Source of the DNA: an uncultured Clostridia bacterium
GTDB lineage: Bacteria; Bacillota; Clostridia; TANB77; CAG-508
Reading direction: 5' to 3'
Assembly: GCA_934169725.1 (NCBI GenBank)
Contig: CAKPOF010000005.1
Location: 13,526 to 77,525, forward strand
DNA length: 64,000 nucleotides
Shown: in pieces, positions 8,263-17,137 of the stretch
Numbering within the stretch: position 1 is the stretch's first letter
How the letters are laid out: every line of letters begins with the position of its first letter
Made by a program: the position numbers and the translations under genes
Notes under the pieces: generated by a model
Database searches by the model: none
What the model was told of the DNA's origin: nothing
Seen by the model: only the letters and a program-made list of their open reading frames with translations

Positions 8263-8317
8263 AAAAATGTTGACAAACTTATTTTCTTCCATTATTTCAT
8301 CCTTTTTTTAATTATGA

Positions 8318-9085
8318 TTATTGTTTTACATATTCCTTTGCACATTTTCTTATATCTTCCATCTTTCGTTTTGTATCTTCATTTTTATAATCAATTCTAT
8401 CTATAAGAATATCGATATAATTATTTTCCTGTACATATTTTAACGATATATCAAAATTCAAATCAAATATAAAAGCTATTATACAAACCCAATAGTCAAT
8501 TATTGTTTTTCTATCTTCCAATTTTATACATTGATGTTTCATAAAGTCATCATATACTTTTTTATTTATTGTTTCATAATTTATAGTTTCTTTATTATAT
8601 ACTTTTGGAAATATATCTTCAAATTTATCATATTGTCTAACCCTAAAATTATCAATTTTATCTGCATCTCTGATTATTTTACAATGTAGTAATTCGATAT
8701 CATTTAAATTGTCTTCTATTTTAAATTTATTATGATTATATATTGCTTTATTGATTATATTATCATATTTTCTATCTTTTATAAATTTAGTTATTAAATT
8801 TTCTTCAAACAATACTTTTACACCGAACTTTGCATGTTCTATTTTTTTATCATCAAAATCATTAAATTCTTTTAATTGCTCAAATCTTCCTATATCATGC
8901 AACAATGCTATTGTTTTTGCAAGTTCAATATTTTCTTTATCCAGTTTTAATCCTGTTGCTATATACTCACTTTTTTTGACTACTTCATATGTATGTCTTA
9001 TCTTCATTTTAATACTGCCATTTTCTAAATCATAATTTTTTAAATATTCTTTAAAAAATTCCTCCGTTTTTCTAAAATCAATCAT
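8318..9085 (-). CDS. HD-domain phosphohydrolase
   Basis: HD-superfamily metal-dependent phosphohydrolase of 255 aa. The histidine of IRHTYEVVKKS, the HD pair of ALLHDIGRFEQ and the aspartate of IRDADKIDNFR form the metal site; HAKFGVKVLF and YNHNKF add conserved histidines. These enzymes hydrolyse nucleotides or cyclic nucleotides, and the substrate here is not visible. The first in-frame ATG (9100) has no ribosome binding site. GGAGAGG lies 6 bases before the second ATG (9085), which I use. It is a single-gene unit ending in the shared hairpin at 8231-8262. Confidence 0.85.
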   Translation of the reverse strand: MIDFRKTEEFFKEYLKNYDLENGSIKMKIRHTYEVVKKSEYIATGLKLDKENIELAKTIALLHDIGRFEQLKEFNDFDDKKIEHAKFGVKVLFEENLITKFIKDRKYDNIINKAIYNHNKFKIEDNLNDIELLHCKIIRDADKIDNFRVRQYDKFEDIFPKVYNKETINYETINKKVYDDFMKHQCIKLEDRKTIIDYWVCIIAFIFDLNFDISLKYVQENNYIDILIDRIDYKNEDTKRKMEDIRKCAKEYVKQ

Positions 9086-9216
9086 TTTTATCCTCTCCAT
9101 ACTTTATATTATTTACATCTCGTAGATATAGTTTATTTTCTTGCTATTGTAAATCTTATTTTTCTTATTTATATCATAAAATCAGTACAAAAACAATTAT
9201 TTCCAGGAATCACAAC

Positions 9217-9253
9217 AAAAAAATCAACCAGATTTATTTTCTGATTGATTTTT
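9217..9253 (-). terminator. Terminator of the tRNA operon
   Basis: On the minus strand AAAAATCAATCAG pairs with CTGGTTGATTTTTTT, with one mismatch and a T run. It lies just downstream of tRNA-Tyr. Confidence 0.8.
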
Positions 9254-9291
9254 GTATCTTTCTATTTTAATAGTTCGAACAGATACGTCAT

Positions 9292-9377
9292 TGGTGGGCA
9301 GGGAAGGATTCGAACCTTCGTACTCAAATGAGAACAGATTTACAGTCTGCCGCCTTTAGCCACTCGGCCACCTACCC
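9292..9377 (-). tRNA. tRNA-Tyr (GTA)
   Basis: Full cloverleaf with a 7-bp acceptor (GGGTAGG/CCTGCCC), anticodon stem-loop CAGACTGTAAATCTG with anticodon GTA, a long class II variable arm and T arm GAAGGTTCGAATCCTTC. The 3' CCA is encoded. It shares an operon with the tRNA at 9399. Confidence 0.97.
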
Positions 9378-9398
9378 AAATATATAAAAAAATAAAAA

Positions 9399-9475
9399 TG
9401 GTGCTCCCTCAAGGATTCGAACCTTGGACCCACCGGTTATGAGCCGGTTGCTCTGACCAACTGAGCTAAGGGAGC
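9399..9475 (-). tRNA. tRNA with CAT anticodon (Met, or Ile2 after lysidine modification)
   Basis: Acceptor GCTCCCT/AGGGAGC, D arm GCTCAGTTGGTCAGAGC, anticodon stem ACCGG/CCGGT with loop CTCATAA, T arm CAAGGTTCGAATCCTTG, CCA encoded. There is a fully paired acceptor position 1 and no run of three G-C pairs, so it is not an initiator. Elongator Met and Ile2 cannot be told apart by eye. Confidence 0.93.
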
Positions 9476-9495
9476 ATTACCTCAACGCAAGATAA

Positions 9496-9524
9496 AGTAT
9501 AAACTATTTTTTCGTTATTGTCAA
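9496..9524 (-). promoter_or_regulatory. tRNA operon promoter
   Basis: Minus strand: perfect TTGACA (9519-9524), 17-bp spacer and TATACT (9496-9501), 20 bp before the first tRNA. It is the best consensus promoter in the window. Confidence 0.92.
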
Positions 9525-9606
9525 TACATTTTTTCAATTTTTTTAGTTTTCGCAAATTTTTATTTAAAATTTCGTTTTTTATTGGTAAATTTTTATATTA
9601 GAAATC

Positions 9607-9646
9607 AAAAAGAGTTAGAATAAATCAATTTTCACCTAACCCTTTT
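9607..9646 (-). terminator. Terminator of the 281-aa gene
   Basis: Minus strand stem AAAAGGGTTAG/CTAACTCTTTT with one G-T pair and a T-rich tail, immediately after the stop codon at 9651. Confidence 0.82.
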
Positions 9647-9650
9647 CATA

Positions 9651-10496
9651 TTAATAATTTTCTGAACCTTTTCCTTCAGGTAAAGCTGGATATTCTATAA
9701 CAATTCTTATTTTCATGATATATTTTACAGCTCTTACTATTTTACTATTTTTTATTCTTTGCCATAGACTTGGTTTTTTCTCAAAAGTTACAGATTGTTC
9801 ATATTGTTGTTGTTCAATATTTTGATTAGCTTCTTCTGTTTGTACTTGTTCAACAACAGGTGTTTTTTCTTCTACAGGTGTTGGAATAGATTTCAATGCA
9901 TCTGCCACTTCAATTCCTATAAAACTTAATGCCTTAGATCTATCTTCTATTCTCTCCATGTCTATTTCTATATGTAAATTTGATTCTAAGTTTGTTACAC
10001 GTGCATTTAATAGTTTCATAGCATCTTGATAATTTTGAGATTTTTTTCCTCTTGATTTTCCAACAATACTCAATGTTTCAATTATATCTTCTGGAAATTC
10101 ATTTTCTGCTTCTTTTACTTGGTCTTTCCAGTTTTTTTCTTTATTGTCTACTGTCTTTATCAATTCTTTTAATTTACCTGACAATGTAATATTTTGTTCT
10201 CTTTGTCTTATTAATTCTTCTATTTTTTTTGTATTTTCTTCGAATTGATTTGTAGCATACTCAACTAATCCATAGGCTGCTTTATATACACTTATAGGAA
10301 AATTTTTCTTTTTTGGATATTCAATTAAATATGTTTTTATTGATTCTATTAAATCCTTAAAATATGTATCATCTTCTAATTGAACAATTTGTTTTTTACT
10401 TTTAGGATTTATAAGTTTATGTACTTTATCTATATTGGATAATATTTTCTCTTCAGTGATAACCATTCTCACATTTACTATGCCAGATCTAGACAT
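9651..10496 (-). CDS. Coiled-coil protein of unknown function (281 aa)
   Basis: Not recognised. An AAAGGAGGTAA ribosome binding site precedes the ATG. Residues about 50-200 are strongly helical and charged with coiled-coil character (for example EENTKKIEELIRQREQNI). A proline/glutamate/glutamine-rich stretch (about 205-235) and a basic C-terminal segment (KKPSLWQRIKNSKIVRAVK) that may bind a membrane surface or nucleic acid follow. No signal peptide. Single-gene unit with its own terminator, upstream of the tRNA operon. Confidence 0.8.
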   Translation of the reverse strand: MSRSGIVNVRMVITEEKILSNIDKVHKLINPKSKKQIVQLEDDTYFKDLIESIKTYLIEYPKKKNFPISVYKAAYGLVEYATNQFEENTKKIEELIRQREQNITLSGKLKELIKTVDNKEKNWKDQVKEAENEFPEDIIETLSIVGKSRGKKSQNYQDAMKLLNARVTNLESNLHIEIDMERIEDRSKALSFIGIEVADALKSIPTPVEEKTPVVEQVQTEEANQNIEQQQYEQSVTFEKKPSLWQRIKNSKIVRAVKYIMKIRIVIEYPALPEGKGSENY

Positions 10497-10602
10497 GTAA
10501 ATTACCTCCTTTTTATCTTAAGCATCTTATTTATACATATATAATTATACATTAACCAACAAAAAACTACAATACCAATAAACGATTTTTATTTTAAGTT
10601 TT

Positions 10603-10631
10603 TGTAACAAAAATGTTACATTTTTGTTACA
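10603..10631. terminator. 29-bp near-perfect palindrome over the ligase stop codon
   Basis: TGTAACAAAAATG and CATTTTTGTTACA form an almost perfect palindrome spanning the TAA at 10616. It could fold as a hairpin at the 3' end of the acyl-CoA ligase mRNA. There is no long T run, so terminator activity is uncertain. Confidence 0.55.
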
Positions 10632-12337
10632 GTTTTTATTTCTTCAAATCTTTTTATCTTTTGAGTTGTTGTTTTTATTAATTCTTTATCCGTAACACTT
10701 ATTTCTCTTACATATTTATATGCTGGCATTGTTTTATTTATTTTCTTTATTTCTTGCCATATTTTTTCTTTTAATTCTTTTGGATCTTTTGTTCCAAATT
10801 CTTCTTCAACTGTTGTCTCATCATAAACTATTTTTGCACATATTTTATAATCTCCATCATCTTCTGGTCTTCCATATACAAATGACTCTTTTATTCCGTC
10901 AATTTTGTTAATTAATGTTTCTATTTCTTCAGGATATATATTTTTTCCATTTTTTAATACAATTACAAACTTTTTCCTTCCTGATATAAATATATATCCA
11001 TCTTTATCTATTCTAGCTAAATCTCCTGTATGTAGCCATCCATCTTTTGTAATTGTTTCTTCAGTAGCTTCTTCATTTTTATAATATCCAAGCATTATTG
11101 AAGGACCTTTTGCTAACAATTCTCCTATTCCTTCTTCATTTGGTTCTTCTATTTTTACTTCTATACTTGGAAATGCTTTTCCTATTGAACCTAATCTTGT
11201 ATATTTATCGTCCTCAGCTGCTATAACTGGTGAACTCTCAGTTAATCCATATCCTTGATACATTGTAAATCCAAAATCATTAAATCCTTTTTCTGCCATA
11301 GGATCTAGTGCAGCTCCTCCAGCTACCATAAGTCTAAGTTTTCCACCTAAATTTTCATGTATTTCTTTAAATAATTTCTTCCTTATATCTATTCCAAATT
11401 TCATTAAAAAATTGCTTATTTTTATACCTTTTTCTACTGTAGGCAATTTTCCTTTTTTCTCTATTCCTTTCAAGACTCTCTTATACATTGATTCAAATAA
11501 AATTGGTACAGAAATCATTGCTGTTATTTTATAGTCTTTAATATTTTCTGCAATGTGTCTAATTCCTTCACAAAAAGCAATTGCACCACCTTTTGAAATA
11601 GGATATAAGAATCCAACTGTACATTCAAATGTATGATGTAATGGTAAGAATGATAAAAATCTATCATTTTCATCAGTTTTTATTACAGATGCTATATCCA
11701 TTAAATTTGCACATATATTTTTATGTGATAGCATTACAGCCTTAGACATGGCAGTTGTTCCAGATGTAAATAACATTATAGACATCTTTTCAGAATCAAT
11801 TTTAGCATTTATAAATTCTGTATTTCCATTTTTCAATAATTCTTTTCCTTGTTCTATTAATTCTTTTTCAGAATAAATCCCATCTGTTTTTTCATCTAAA
11901 TCCATTGAAATAAAGTATTTTATTGCTGTATTATTTTCTTCTTTTATTTTTTTCATAATTTCATCATATTTTTTTGAATAAAATATTGCTTCTACTTCTG
12001 AACGAACAACTAAATTTTCTATTTCATTATTTGGTAATGATTTATCTAATGGCACTATTACTCCTGTACCTGTAACTACTGATAAATATGCTAATCCCCA
12101 TTCATATCTATTTTCTGATATAACAGCTATTTTTTTATCTTTTAACCCCATATCAATTAACTTTGTTCCTAATGCATTTACATCATCTCTAAATTCTTTA
12201 TGTGTTATTTTTCTAAAAACTCCTTCTTCCTTTGTTTTATATAAATATGCTGGTCTATCCCCATATTTATCACCTGATTTTTTTAACATATCTTTTAAAT
12301 CTGTAAATTTCATAAAATCATGTATTGGCTCTCTCAT
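10616..12337 (-). CDS. Long-chain acyl-CoA ligase (AMP-forming)
   Basis: Activates fatty acids to acyl-AMP and then acyl-CoA. The ANL-family motifs are in order: the phosphate loop LFTSGTTAMSKAVMLSHKN (about residue 190), YQGYGLTESSPVI (A5), LHTGDLARIDKDGYIFISG (A7/A8) and the adenylating lysine region at the C-terminus (KTTTQKIKRFEE). In the phosphate loop the usual TTG-PK is TTAMSK, a mild deviation. The 573 aa correspond to bacterial FadD-type synthetases. It starts 13 bp after tetR with GGGGGAT as ribosome binding site, so the regulator probably controls it in response to an acyl ligand (inference). Confidence 0.92.
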   Translation of the reverse strand: MREPIHDFMKFTDLKDMLKKSGDKYGDRPAYLYKTKEEGVFRKITHKEFRDDVNALGTKLIDMGLKDKKIAVISENRYEWGLAYLSVVTGTGVIVPLDKSLPNNEIENLVVRSEVEAIFYSKKYDEIMKKIKEENNTAIKYFISMDLDEKTDGIYSEKELIEQGKELLKNGNTEFINAKIDSEKMSIMLFTSGTTAMSKAVMLSHKNICANLMDIASVIKTDENDRFLSFLPLHHTFECTVGFLYPISKGGAIAFCEGIRHIAENIKDYKITAMISVPILFESMYKRVLKGIEKKGKLPTVEKGIKISNFLMKFGIDIRKKLFKEIHENLGGKLRLMVAGGAALDPMAEKGFNDFGFTMYQGYGLTESSPVIAAEDDKYTRLGSIGKAFPSIEVKIEEPNEEGIGELLAKGPSIMLGYYKNEEATEETITKDGWLHTGDLARIDKDGYIFISGRKKFVIVLKNGKNIYPEEIETLINKIDGIKESFVYGRPEDDGDYKICAKIVYDETTVEEEFGTKDPKELKEKIWQEIKKINKTMPAYKYVREISVTDKELIKTTTQKIKRFEEIKTVTKM

Positions 12338-12350
12338 TTTTATCCCCCAT

Positions 12351-12920
12351 CTATTTTATTTTTAATCCTTCTATTAATGTATTTCCAAATTCTTTATATA
12401 ATTGCATTATATCTATTTCTTCATCACATCTTAATTTATATATTAATGTTGAACAAATTAATCCATATATCTCTGAAGCTATAACTTTTGGATTTCCTTT
12501 TTTTATCTGTTTTTTATTTATTCCTTCTTGTACTATTTCTTCTATTTTGTTTATATATTCATATATATGTTTTTGGCATTTTTGATTTCGTGCTTCATTT
12601 CCCCAAAATTGACTTAATAAAATCGTTATCAAATCTTCATATTTCATTATGATTTTTATTTGTATTAATACTATAGCTTTTATTTTATCAATATAATTAT
12701 CATATTTTGCAGTTTTTATATCTATACTATTTTGTAATAATTTCATTCCTTCTTCTATTAAGAAATTAAATATTTCTTCTTTGCTAGAGAAATGATAATA
12801 TAAAGTTCCTTTTGCAACTCCTACTGTAGCTGTAATTTCTTCTATACTAGTAGCATCATATCCTTTTTCTGCAAATAATTTCATTGATGTTTCAAAAATT
12901 TTTCTCTTTGTTTTATTCAT
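12351..12920 (-). CDS. TetR-family transcriptional regulator
   Basis: N-terminal TetR helix-turn-helix: KRKIFETSMKLFAEKGYDAT, then SIEEITATVGVAKGTLYYHF, then FSSKEEIFNFL. A helical ligand-binding domain follows. Length is about 189 aa. The start is taken at ATG 12920, with AAAGG 10 bases upstream; a GTG seven codons earlier has no ribosome binding site. Co-transcribed with the acyl-CoA ligase, so it probably represses this operon in an FadR/FabR-like way (inference). Confidence 0.92.
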   Translation of the reverse strand: MNKTKRKIFETSMKLFAEKGYDATSIEEITATVGVAKGTLYYHFSSKEEIFNFLIEEGMKLLQNSIDIKTAKYDNYIDKIKAIVLIQIKIIMKYEDLITILLSQFWGNEARNQKCQKHIYEYINKIEEIVQEGINKKQIKKGNPKVIASEIYGLICSTLIYKLRCDEEIDIMQLYKEFGNTLIEGLKIK

Positions 12921-12940
12921 TTCACAACAACCTTTCAACA

Positions 12941-12956
12941 CTATATATTAATATAG
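12941..12956. promoter_or_regulatory. Possible TetR operator
   Basis: Inverted repeat CTATAT-ATTA-ATATAG about 20 bp before the tetR start. It would suit autoregulation, but such AT dyads occur by chance here. Confidence 0.35.
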
Positions 12957-13028
12957 CTTATTATATCTTTAACCCCTTAATTTTGCAAGATTTTTTTTGA
13001 TTTTATACTACTCATTCTAAATATGGAT

Positions 13029-13080
13029 TTACAATTTATATTTTATAAAATGCATTATTTCTAAATTTAATAATAAATAT
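13029..13080 (-). repeat. Solo terminal inverted repeat of the MITE family
   Basis: TTACAATTTATATTTTATAA and the following AAATTTAATAATA match the right end of the MITE copy at 39735, read from the minus strand. The core and other end are missing. The second repeat family begins directly after it. Confidence 0.65.
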
Positions 13081-13087
13081 TAGCAAT

Positions 13088-13220
13088 AGAACAAAGCAAC
13101 TTTAGATTGCTCTTTGTTCTCACCGATTTAAGTTTTCGACTAAATGGAGAAAATCTCAAAGGCAATAGCAATTATAGCACTCTTATATACTAGGAAATTT
13201 CTCATTTCCTGGTATACAAA
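13088..13220 (+). repeat. Structured dispersed repeat, copy A
   Basis: Parts in order: stem AGAACAAAG...CTTTGTTCT; core ACCGATTTAAGTTTTCGACT; AGAAAATCTCAAAGGCAATA; AATTATAGCACTCTTATATA; then a hairpin CTAGGAAATTTCTCATTTCCTGG. Copies B-D lie at 21822, 41417 and 58464. The rest of this 305-bp gap holds the MITE fragment and nothing else that I can recognise. Confidence 0.8.
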
Positions 13221-13261
13221 ACAATAAGAGGAAGCTTTTATTTCTTTGCCCCCTCTCTTTC

Positions 13262-13951
13262 TTATCTTATTATACATATCAAACAAAAAATTATAACTTT
13301 TATAATTGTATTTAAAAACAATTTATAATTTATAGCTTTTATTCCTATATTATTTAATTCGTCAAATCCTTTTACAATCTCATCTATCTCTTCTTTGGAT
13401 ATTAGTTTTTTCTGTTCTATATATTCTTTTGCTAGAAACCTTGCCTTTATCATTGCATCATTTTCTAAATAACTTCTTATAAAATAATATATATATCCAC
13501 CTATTATTAATATTATTAAAAATATCATTTTATTAGGTAAAAATTTTAATATTCCTAATATTACTATCATTAAAAAATATATTATATATATATTTGAATA
13601 AAAGAAATTAAATAATAATAATTTTCTATCTTGGATTGAATGTAAACATTCATGTGCTATTGTTTGTATCCTTGTATAACTTTCTTTTAAATCTGCTATT
13701 AAAATTTTATTTGATATTGCTATATATAATGAATTTGTTGCATTTTTATCTTCCTCTATTTTCACTTTATCATTTTTTAACATTTTCAAATAATCTTTAC
13801 AAATTTCAATATTATCTGGAAATTTTGAAACAATATTATCTAATTTTTCATTTTTTGCAATCTGTTCTATTTCTTTCTTATTAAATCCAAATAATTTTCT
13901 TAGAATTACAATCACTATCATCAAAAATATTATTATTACAATATATTCCAT
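13262..13951 (-). CDS. Membrane protein with HExxH motif (putative zinc peptidase)
   Basis: AHECLHSIQ at about residue 100 is an HExxH zinc-peptidase signature. It follows an N-terminal membrane segment and precedes two central membrane segments (about 115-160) and a C-terminal one. The overall look resembles membrane-bound metallopeptidases of the YugP type, but I cannot place it firmly. A glutamate third ligand may be the E of SYLENDAMIKA. The start is uncertain between ATG 13951 (AAAGGA 12 bases upstream) and TTG 13960 (3 bases). It is the last gene of the yqfC-yqfD-ybeY run. Confidence 0.75.
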   Translation of the reverse strand: MEYIVIIIFLMIVIVILRKLFGFNKKEIEQIAKNEKLDNIVSKFPDNIEICKDYLKMLKNDKVKIEEDKNATNSLYIAISNKILIADLKESYTRIQTIAHECLHSIQDRKLLLFNFFYSNIYIIYFLMIVILGILKFLPNKMIFLIILIIGGYIYYFIRSYLENDAMIKARFLAKEYIEQKKLISKEEIDEIVKGFDELNNIGIKAINYKLFLNTIIKVIIFCLICIIR

Positions 13952-13977
13952 ACTTAACAAATATCCTTTATTATAAA

Positions 13978-14313
13978 TTATTGCATAACATCTCTTACTG
14001 CTTCTCCAATTAATTTATTTACATCTGCCAACATTATATTAAATTTCATTTCAGCATCAAAATATTTTTTAGCATCATCTAATTGTATTAAATCTGCATA
14101 TAATTCTTTCATTTTATTTGTTTTTGTTTCATCTTCTTTTCCTGTTTGCATTTGAGTTATTTGTGCATCATATCTGGCAACTTCAAATTCTCCTATTTTC
14201 TTTTTTAATTCAGGTTTCAAGGCTAGCGCCTCTCTTGCCATCTTATAATTTACATACTCTTCTGATTCTTTTATTTCTGTTGCAAGTTTATTTGCAGTAT
14301 CATATACATTCAT
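13978..14313 (-). CDS. YlbF/YmcA family protein
   Basis: A 111-aa all-helical protein of the Com_YlbF family. Conserved features are the N-terminal helix NVYDTANKLATEIKESEEY, the central KPELKKKIGEFEVARYD and the C-terminal ADVNKLIGEAVRDVM. In Bacillus, YlbF, YmcA and YaaT form a complex that affects RNase Y and thereby sporulation, competence and biofilm formation. It begins one base after the DUF3048 gene, with its ribosome binding site (AAAGGAGAA) inside that gene's end, so the two are co-translated. Confidence 0.9.
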   Translation of the reverse strand: MNVYDTANKLATEIKESEEYVNYKMAREALALKPELKKKIGEFEVARYDAQITQMQTGKEDETKTNKMKELYADLIQLDDAKKYFDAEMKFNIMLADVNKLIGEAVRDVMQ

Positions 14314-14314
14314 A

Positions 14315-15403
14315 TTAATTCTCCTTTACAGTTGTATTTATATTTTCAGAAATATTTTCTTCTACTCCTTCAACATCTACTTTTGCATTAGTAGGACATA
14401 TATTAACAAAAGTATTTCCATCATTTATTTTTATTTCATTACCATTTAAATCTTGGTATACAGTTTGTTCTTCTCTAGAATTTTTTATACATTTTATTTT
14501 TATTGCTTTTCCATTTGTAATATAATATCCATCAAATGTTCCTATATTTTTTAGACCTTGTCTTCCTTTATTTTCTGAATCTGATAAAGTATAATTATCA
14601 CAGAAAGTAATAATTATATTTTTTGTTGTTACACTTTCCTTTGTAGTCCAATCTGTTTGTTGTTTTCCTCTAGCATATCTTACATATACTTTATTTTCTT
14701 TATCATATTGATATTTAACTGTTTGTAAATCTGAATGTGGTATTGTTATAGTATCTGCTGAATACCCATCTTCTAGTTTTACTTCGTCTGTTGTATAATT
14801 TAGTACACTTTTTTTAGTTGATGTTGTTTTATATTTTTTATTTTTTGCTGATTCTAACAATTTACTTGTGCTTGTAACTGCATTATGTGGTGCAGCTTTA
14901 TCTTTTACTCTCCAAAATGTTGTTCCATCTTCTGATATTCCATTAATATCATTAATATTATATTTTTTTATATCACTTTCCGCTTGAGGACTTTGTCCAA
15001 AATGTGTATATATAGCATCATTTTCCATTGCATAGTCAATAAAATAATGTCTTGCACTTCTAACTGGTCCTATTTTTTCAACTTCAGCCCCTTTAAATAA
15101 CGCCATTAATCTTGTTTCTCCACCTTCAACCACAATTTCATATATCATATATGCTTTGTTTAATCCTGCCTGTGGCCATGCATCACTATGATTATCTATC
15201 ATTACCGCTATAGGTCTATCATTTCCTTTAAATATTTGTACTTGTTTTGCTTCTCCAACTAATTCCTTTTCATTTTCTTCTGATATAGTTTCTTCATTAT
15301 TCTTTTTATTAGTTATTTTATATGCTAATACGATTCCTGCTGTTATTATCAAAACTACTAATATTGCAATTAAAATTTTTACTTCACCTTTTTCTTTTTG
15401 CAT
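14315..15403 (-). CDS. DUF3048 exported protein (YerB-like)
   Basis: An N-terminal membrane anchor (EVKILIAILVVLIITAGIVL) precedes the DUF3048 domain: RPIAVMIDNHSDAWPQAGLN, YEIVVEGGETRLMALFKG, IGPVRSARHYFIDYA and HFGQSPQAESDI. Family members are cell-surface lipoproteins or anchored proteins of unknown role; this one lacks a lipobox cysteine. ATG 15403 (MQKEKGEV) is chosen because AAAGGAGA lies 8 bases before it; an earlier ATG at 15427 has no such site. About 362 aa, normal for the family. Confidence 0.9.
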   Translation of the reverse strand: MQKEKGEVKILIAILVVLIITAGIVLAYKITNKKNNEETISEENEKELVGEAKQVQIFKGNDRPIAVMIDNHSDAWPQAGLNKAYMIYEIVVEGGETRLMALFKGAEVEKIGPVRSARHYFIDYAMENDAIYTHFGQSPQAESDIKKYNINDINGISEDGTTFWRVKDKAAPHNAVTSTSKLLESAKNKKYKTTSTKKSVLNYTTDEVKLEDGYSADTITIPHSDLQTVKYQYDKENKVYVRYARGKQQTDWTTKESVTTKNIIITFCDNYTLSDSENKGRQGLKNIGTFDGYYITNGKAIKIKCIKNSREEQTVYQDLNGNEIKINDGNTFVNICPTNAKVDVEGVEENISENINTTVKEN

Positions 15404-15428
15404 AAGTTTCTCTCCTTTACTTTTCATT

Positions 15429-15905
15429 TTAACGTAATATTTTTAATTTTTCTAAAACATTTTCTTCTTTCTTTCTCATTTCTTTTTTATCATTTTCTTC
15501 AATATGATCATAACCAATTAAATGATAAAAACCATGTACTAGCATATAGCTTAGCTCTCTTTCAAAACTATGTCCATATTCTTCTGCTTGTTCTTTAACT
15601 TTTTCTATAGAAATTATAATATCTCCTAATATATCTTGGTGTTCAAAATCTTTTTTATTAATTTTTTCTTCTAGTTCTTTTTTCTCAAACATTGGAAATG
15701 AAAGTACATCTGTTGCATAATCTATATTTCTATATTCCTTATTAATTTTTCTTATGTTTTCAGGATTTGTAAATGTTACTGTTATATATAGTTTTGATTC
15801 TTCCATCTTTTCTTCTTTAAAACATTCTTCAAAAACTTTTTTTACTATATCTTCATATTCAAGATTTTTTTCAATTTCTTGGTATATTATTTCATACTTA
15901 TACAT
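15429..15905 (-). CDS. ybeY: Endoribonuclease YbeY (16S rRNA maturation)
   Basis: Zinc-dependent RNase for 16S rRNA 3' processing and ribosome quality control. The zinc site is HGFYHLIGYDHIEENDKKEM (HxxxHxxGYDH), preceded by the conserved DYATDVLSFPMF and the strand GDIIISIEKV. Full length at 158 aa. It begins one base after the unknown 405-aa gene and continues a tightly packed operon. Partner genes era and phoH, usual next to ybeY in Firmicutes, are not in this operon. Confidence 0.95.
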   Translation of the reverse strand: MYKYEIIYQEIEKNLEYEDIVKKVFEECFKEEKMEESKLYITVTFTNPENIRKINKEYRNIDYATDVLSFPMFEKKELEEKINKKDFEHQDILGDIIISIEKVKEQAEEYGHSFERELSYMLVHGFYHLIGYDHIEENDKKEMRKKEENVLEKLKILR

Positions 15906-15906
15906 T

Positions 15907-17124
15907 TTAAGCTGCTTTCCTCGTTTTCTTAATATATTTTCCTTGAGATTTAAAAGAATTCTTTAATTCTCTTAATGCTCCATAATCAATTAATTTTCTT
16001 TTATAATATTTTACTAATTTACTATAATCAATTTTATCGTTATTTTCATTTATTTTTTTGATATCATTTTTTATAAACAATACCTCTTTTTGTTTAACAT
16101 ATTCCATAAAATTAACTTCTTTTAACTTGCAAATTTCTTTATATTGGTTCCAGAATTTTTTAAATTTTTCTCTATCTTTTGTATTTTCCCAATAAACTTT
16201 TGTTGATAATAATTTTATATTATAATCTTCAAATAAATTTATTAACATATTATATGCTTTTTCTCTCTTTGTAGCTATTTTTGTATCTTGTACTAAAACT
16301 CTAGCATCTTTTAATAATTTTTCATAACATTGTATTGCTACAATTAATGGTAAACTATGTGTAAACAATTTTCTGCTAATTCCTAATAGCAATACATTTT
16401 TCTCTATATTATCTTTAGTATCTAGTTTTCCTACAGTATAAGTTTCAAAATTTTCATAATCATTCATAATTTCTTTTATGTTTTTGTCTTCATAACCCAT
16501 TTTTATTTTTAATGTCAATATTCTTTGAATATATTCTTCTAATGTGTAAAATATTTTAGTATATATCCAATCTTTTGATGTTTCATAAGCATTTGTTGTA
16601 TCTGCTAATTTTATTGAATAATTTTTCAATATTCCTTTATATAAAGTATCCATCTTAGCAACATAAAATTCATTATATCTTGATATCATTTTTTCTTTTC
16701 CTGATAGTTGCACACCATCATTATCTAATTCCAATAAATATTTTTGTTTTCTATTTTTGTACTCAACAAATTCTCTTTCTTTTAAGCTTGTAACTTCATA
16801 ATATTTAGATAAAGCTTCTTTTTCAAATTCTGTAGCAGTATTATTTCTTACCTTTTTATATATTGAATCCATAACATATTTATCTAATGATTCTAAATAT
16901 GCCTCATATGCTAAATCATATTTTTTCTCTGCTTCTTTTTTATTATAATTTTCGTCACTAACTTTGTATGCTTCATACGCTTTCAATAAATTATTTCTTT
17001 TTATTGATATTAACATACCATTAATTCCAATTTTTGTTGGTATTAACATTTTTGTTAATGTTTTTGTAATTTTACTAAAAAATGTTTTATCTGCCCCAGT
17101 AATTCTCAAACTTCTTTCTTCCAT
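15907..17124 (-). CDS. Unknown helical protein in the yqfD-ybeY operon (405 aa)
   Basis: Not recognised. Lysine-, glutamate- and tyrosine-rich protein with long predicted helices and many KxYE-type repeats. A basic N-terminal stretch contains a short hydrophobic patch (KMLIPTKIGINGMLISIKRN). No signal peptide and no P-loop. It occupies the place where phoH (and pgpH) normally separate yqfD from ybeY, but shows no PhoH ATPase motifs, so it is not PhoH. It starts 14 bp downstream of yqfD and ends one base before ybeY. Co-occurrence suggests a sporulation or RNA link (inference only). Confidence 0.85.
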   Translation of the reverse strand: MEERSLRITGADKTFFSKITKTLTKMLIPTKIGINGMLISIKRNNLLKAYEAYKVSDENYNKKEAEKKYDLAYEAYLESLDKYVMDSIYKKVRNNTATEFEKEALSKYYEVTSLKEREFVEYKNRKQKYLLELDNDGVQLSGKEKMISRYNEFYVAKMDTLYKGILKNYSIKLADTTNAYETSKDWIYTKIFYTLEEYIQRILTLKIKMGYEDKNIKEIMNDYENFETYTVGKLDTKDNIEKNVLLLGISRKLFTHSLPLIVAIQCYEKLLKDARVLVQDTKIATKREKAYNMLINLFEDYNIKLLSTKVYWENTKDREKFKKFWNQYKEICKLKEVNFMEYVKQKEVLFIKNDIKKINENNDKIDYSKLVKYYKRKLIDYGALRELKNSFKSQGKYIKKTRKAA

Positions 17125-17137
17125 TTATATCATCCCT

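Noticed and set aside
9399..9475. Initiator tRNA-fMet
   Set aside because: Acceptor position 1 is paired and the anticodon stem lacks the three G-C pairs of initiators.
15907..17124. PhoH or PgpH by synteny
   Set aside because: No Walker A, PhoH motif or HD signature; position alone is not enough.
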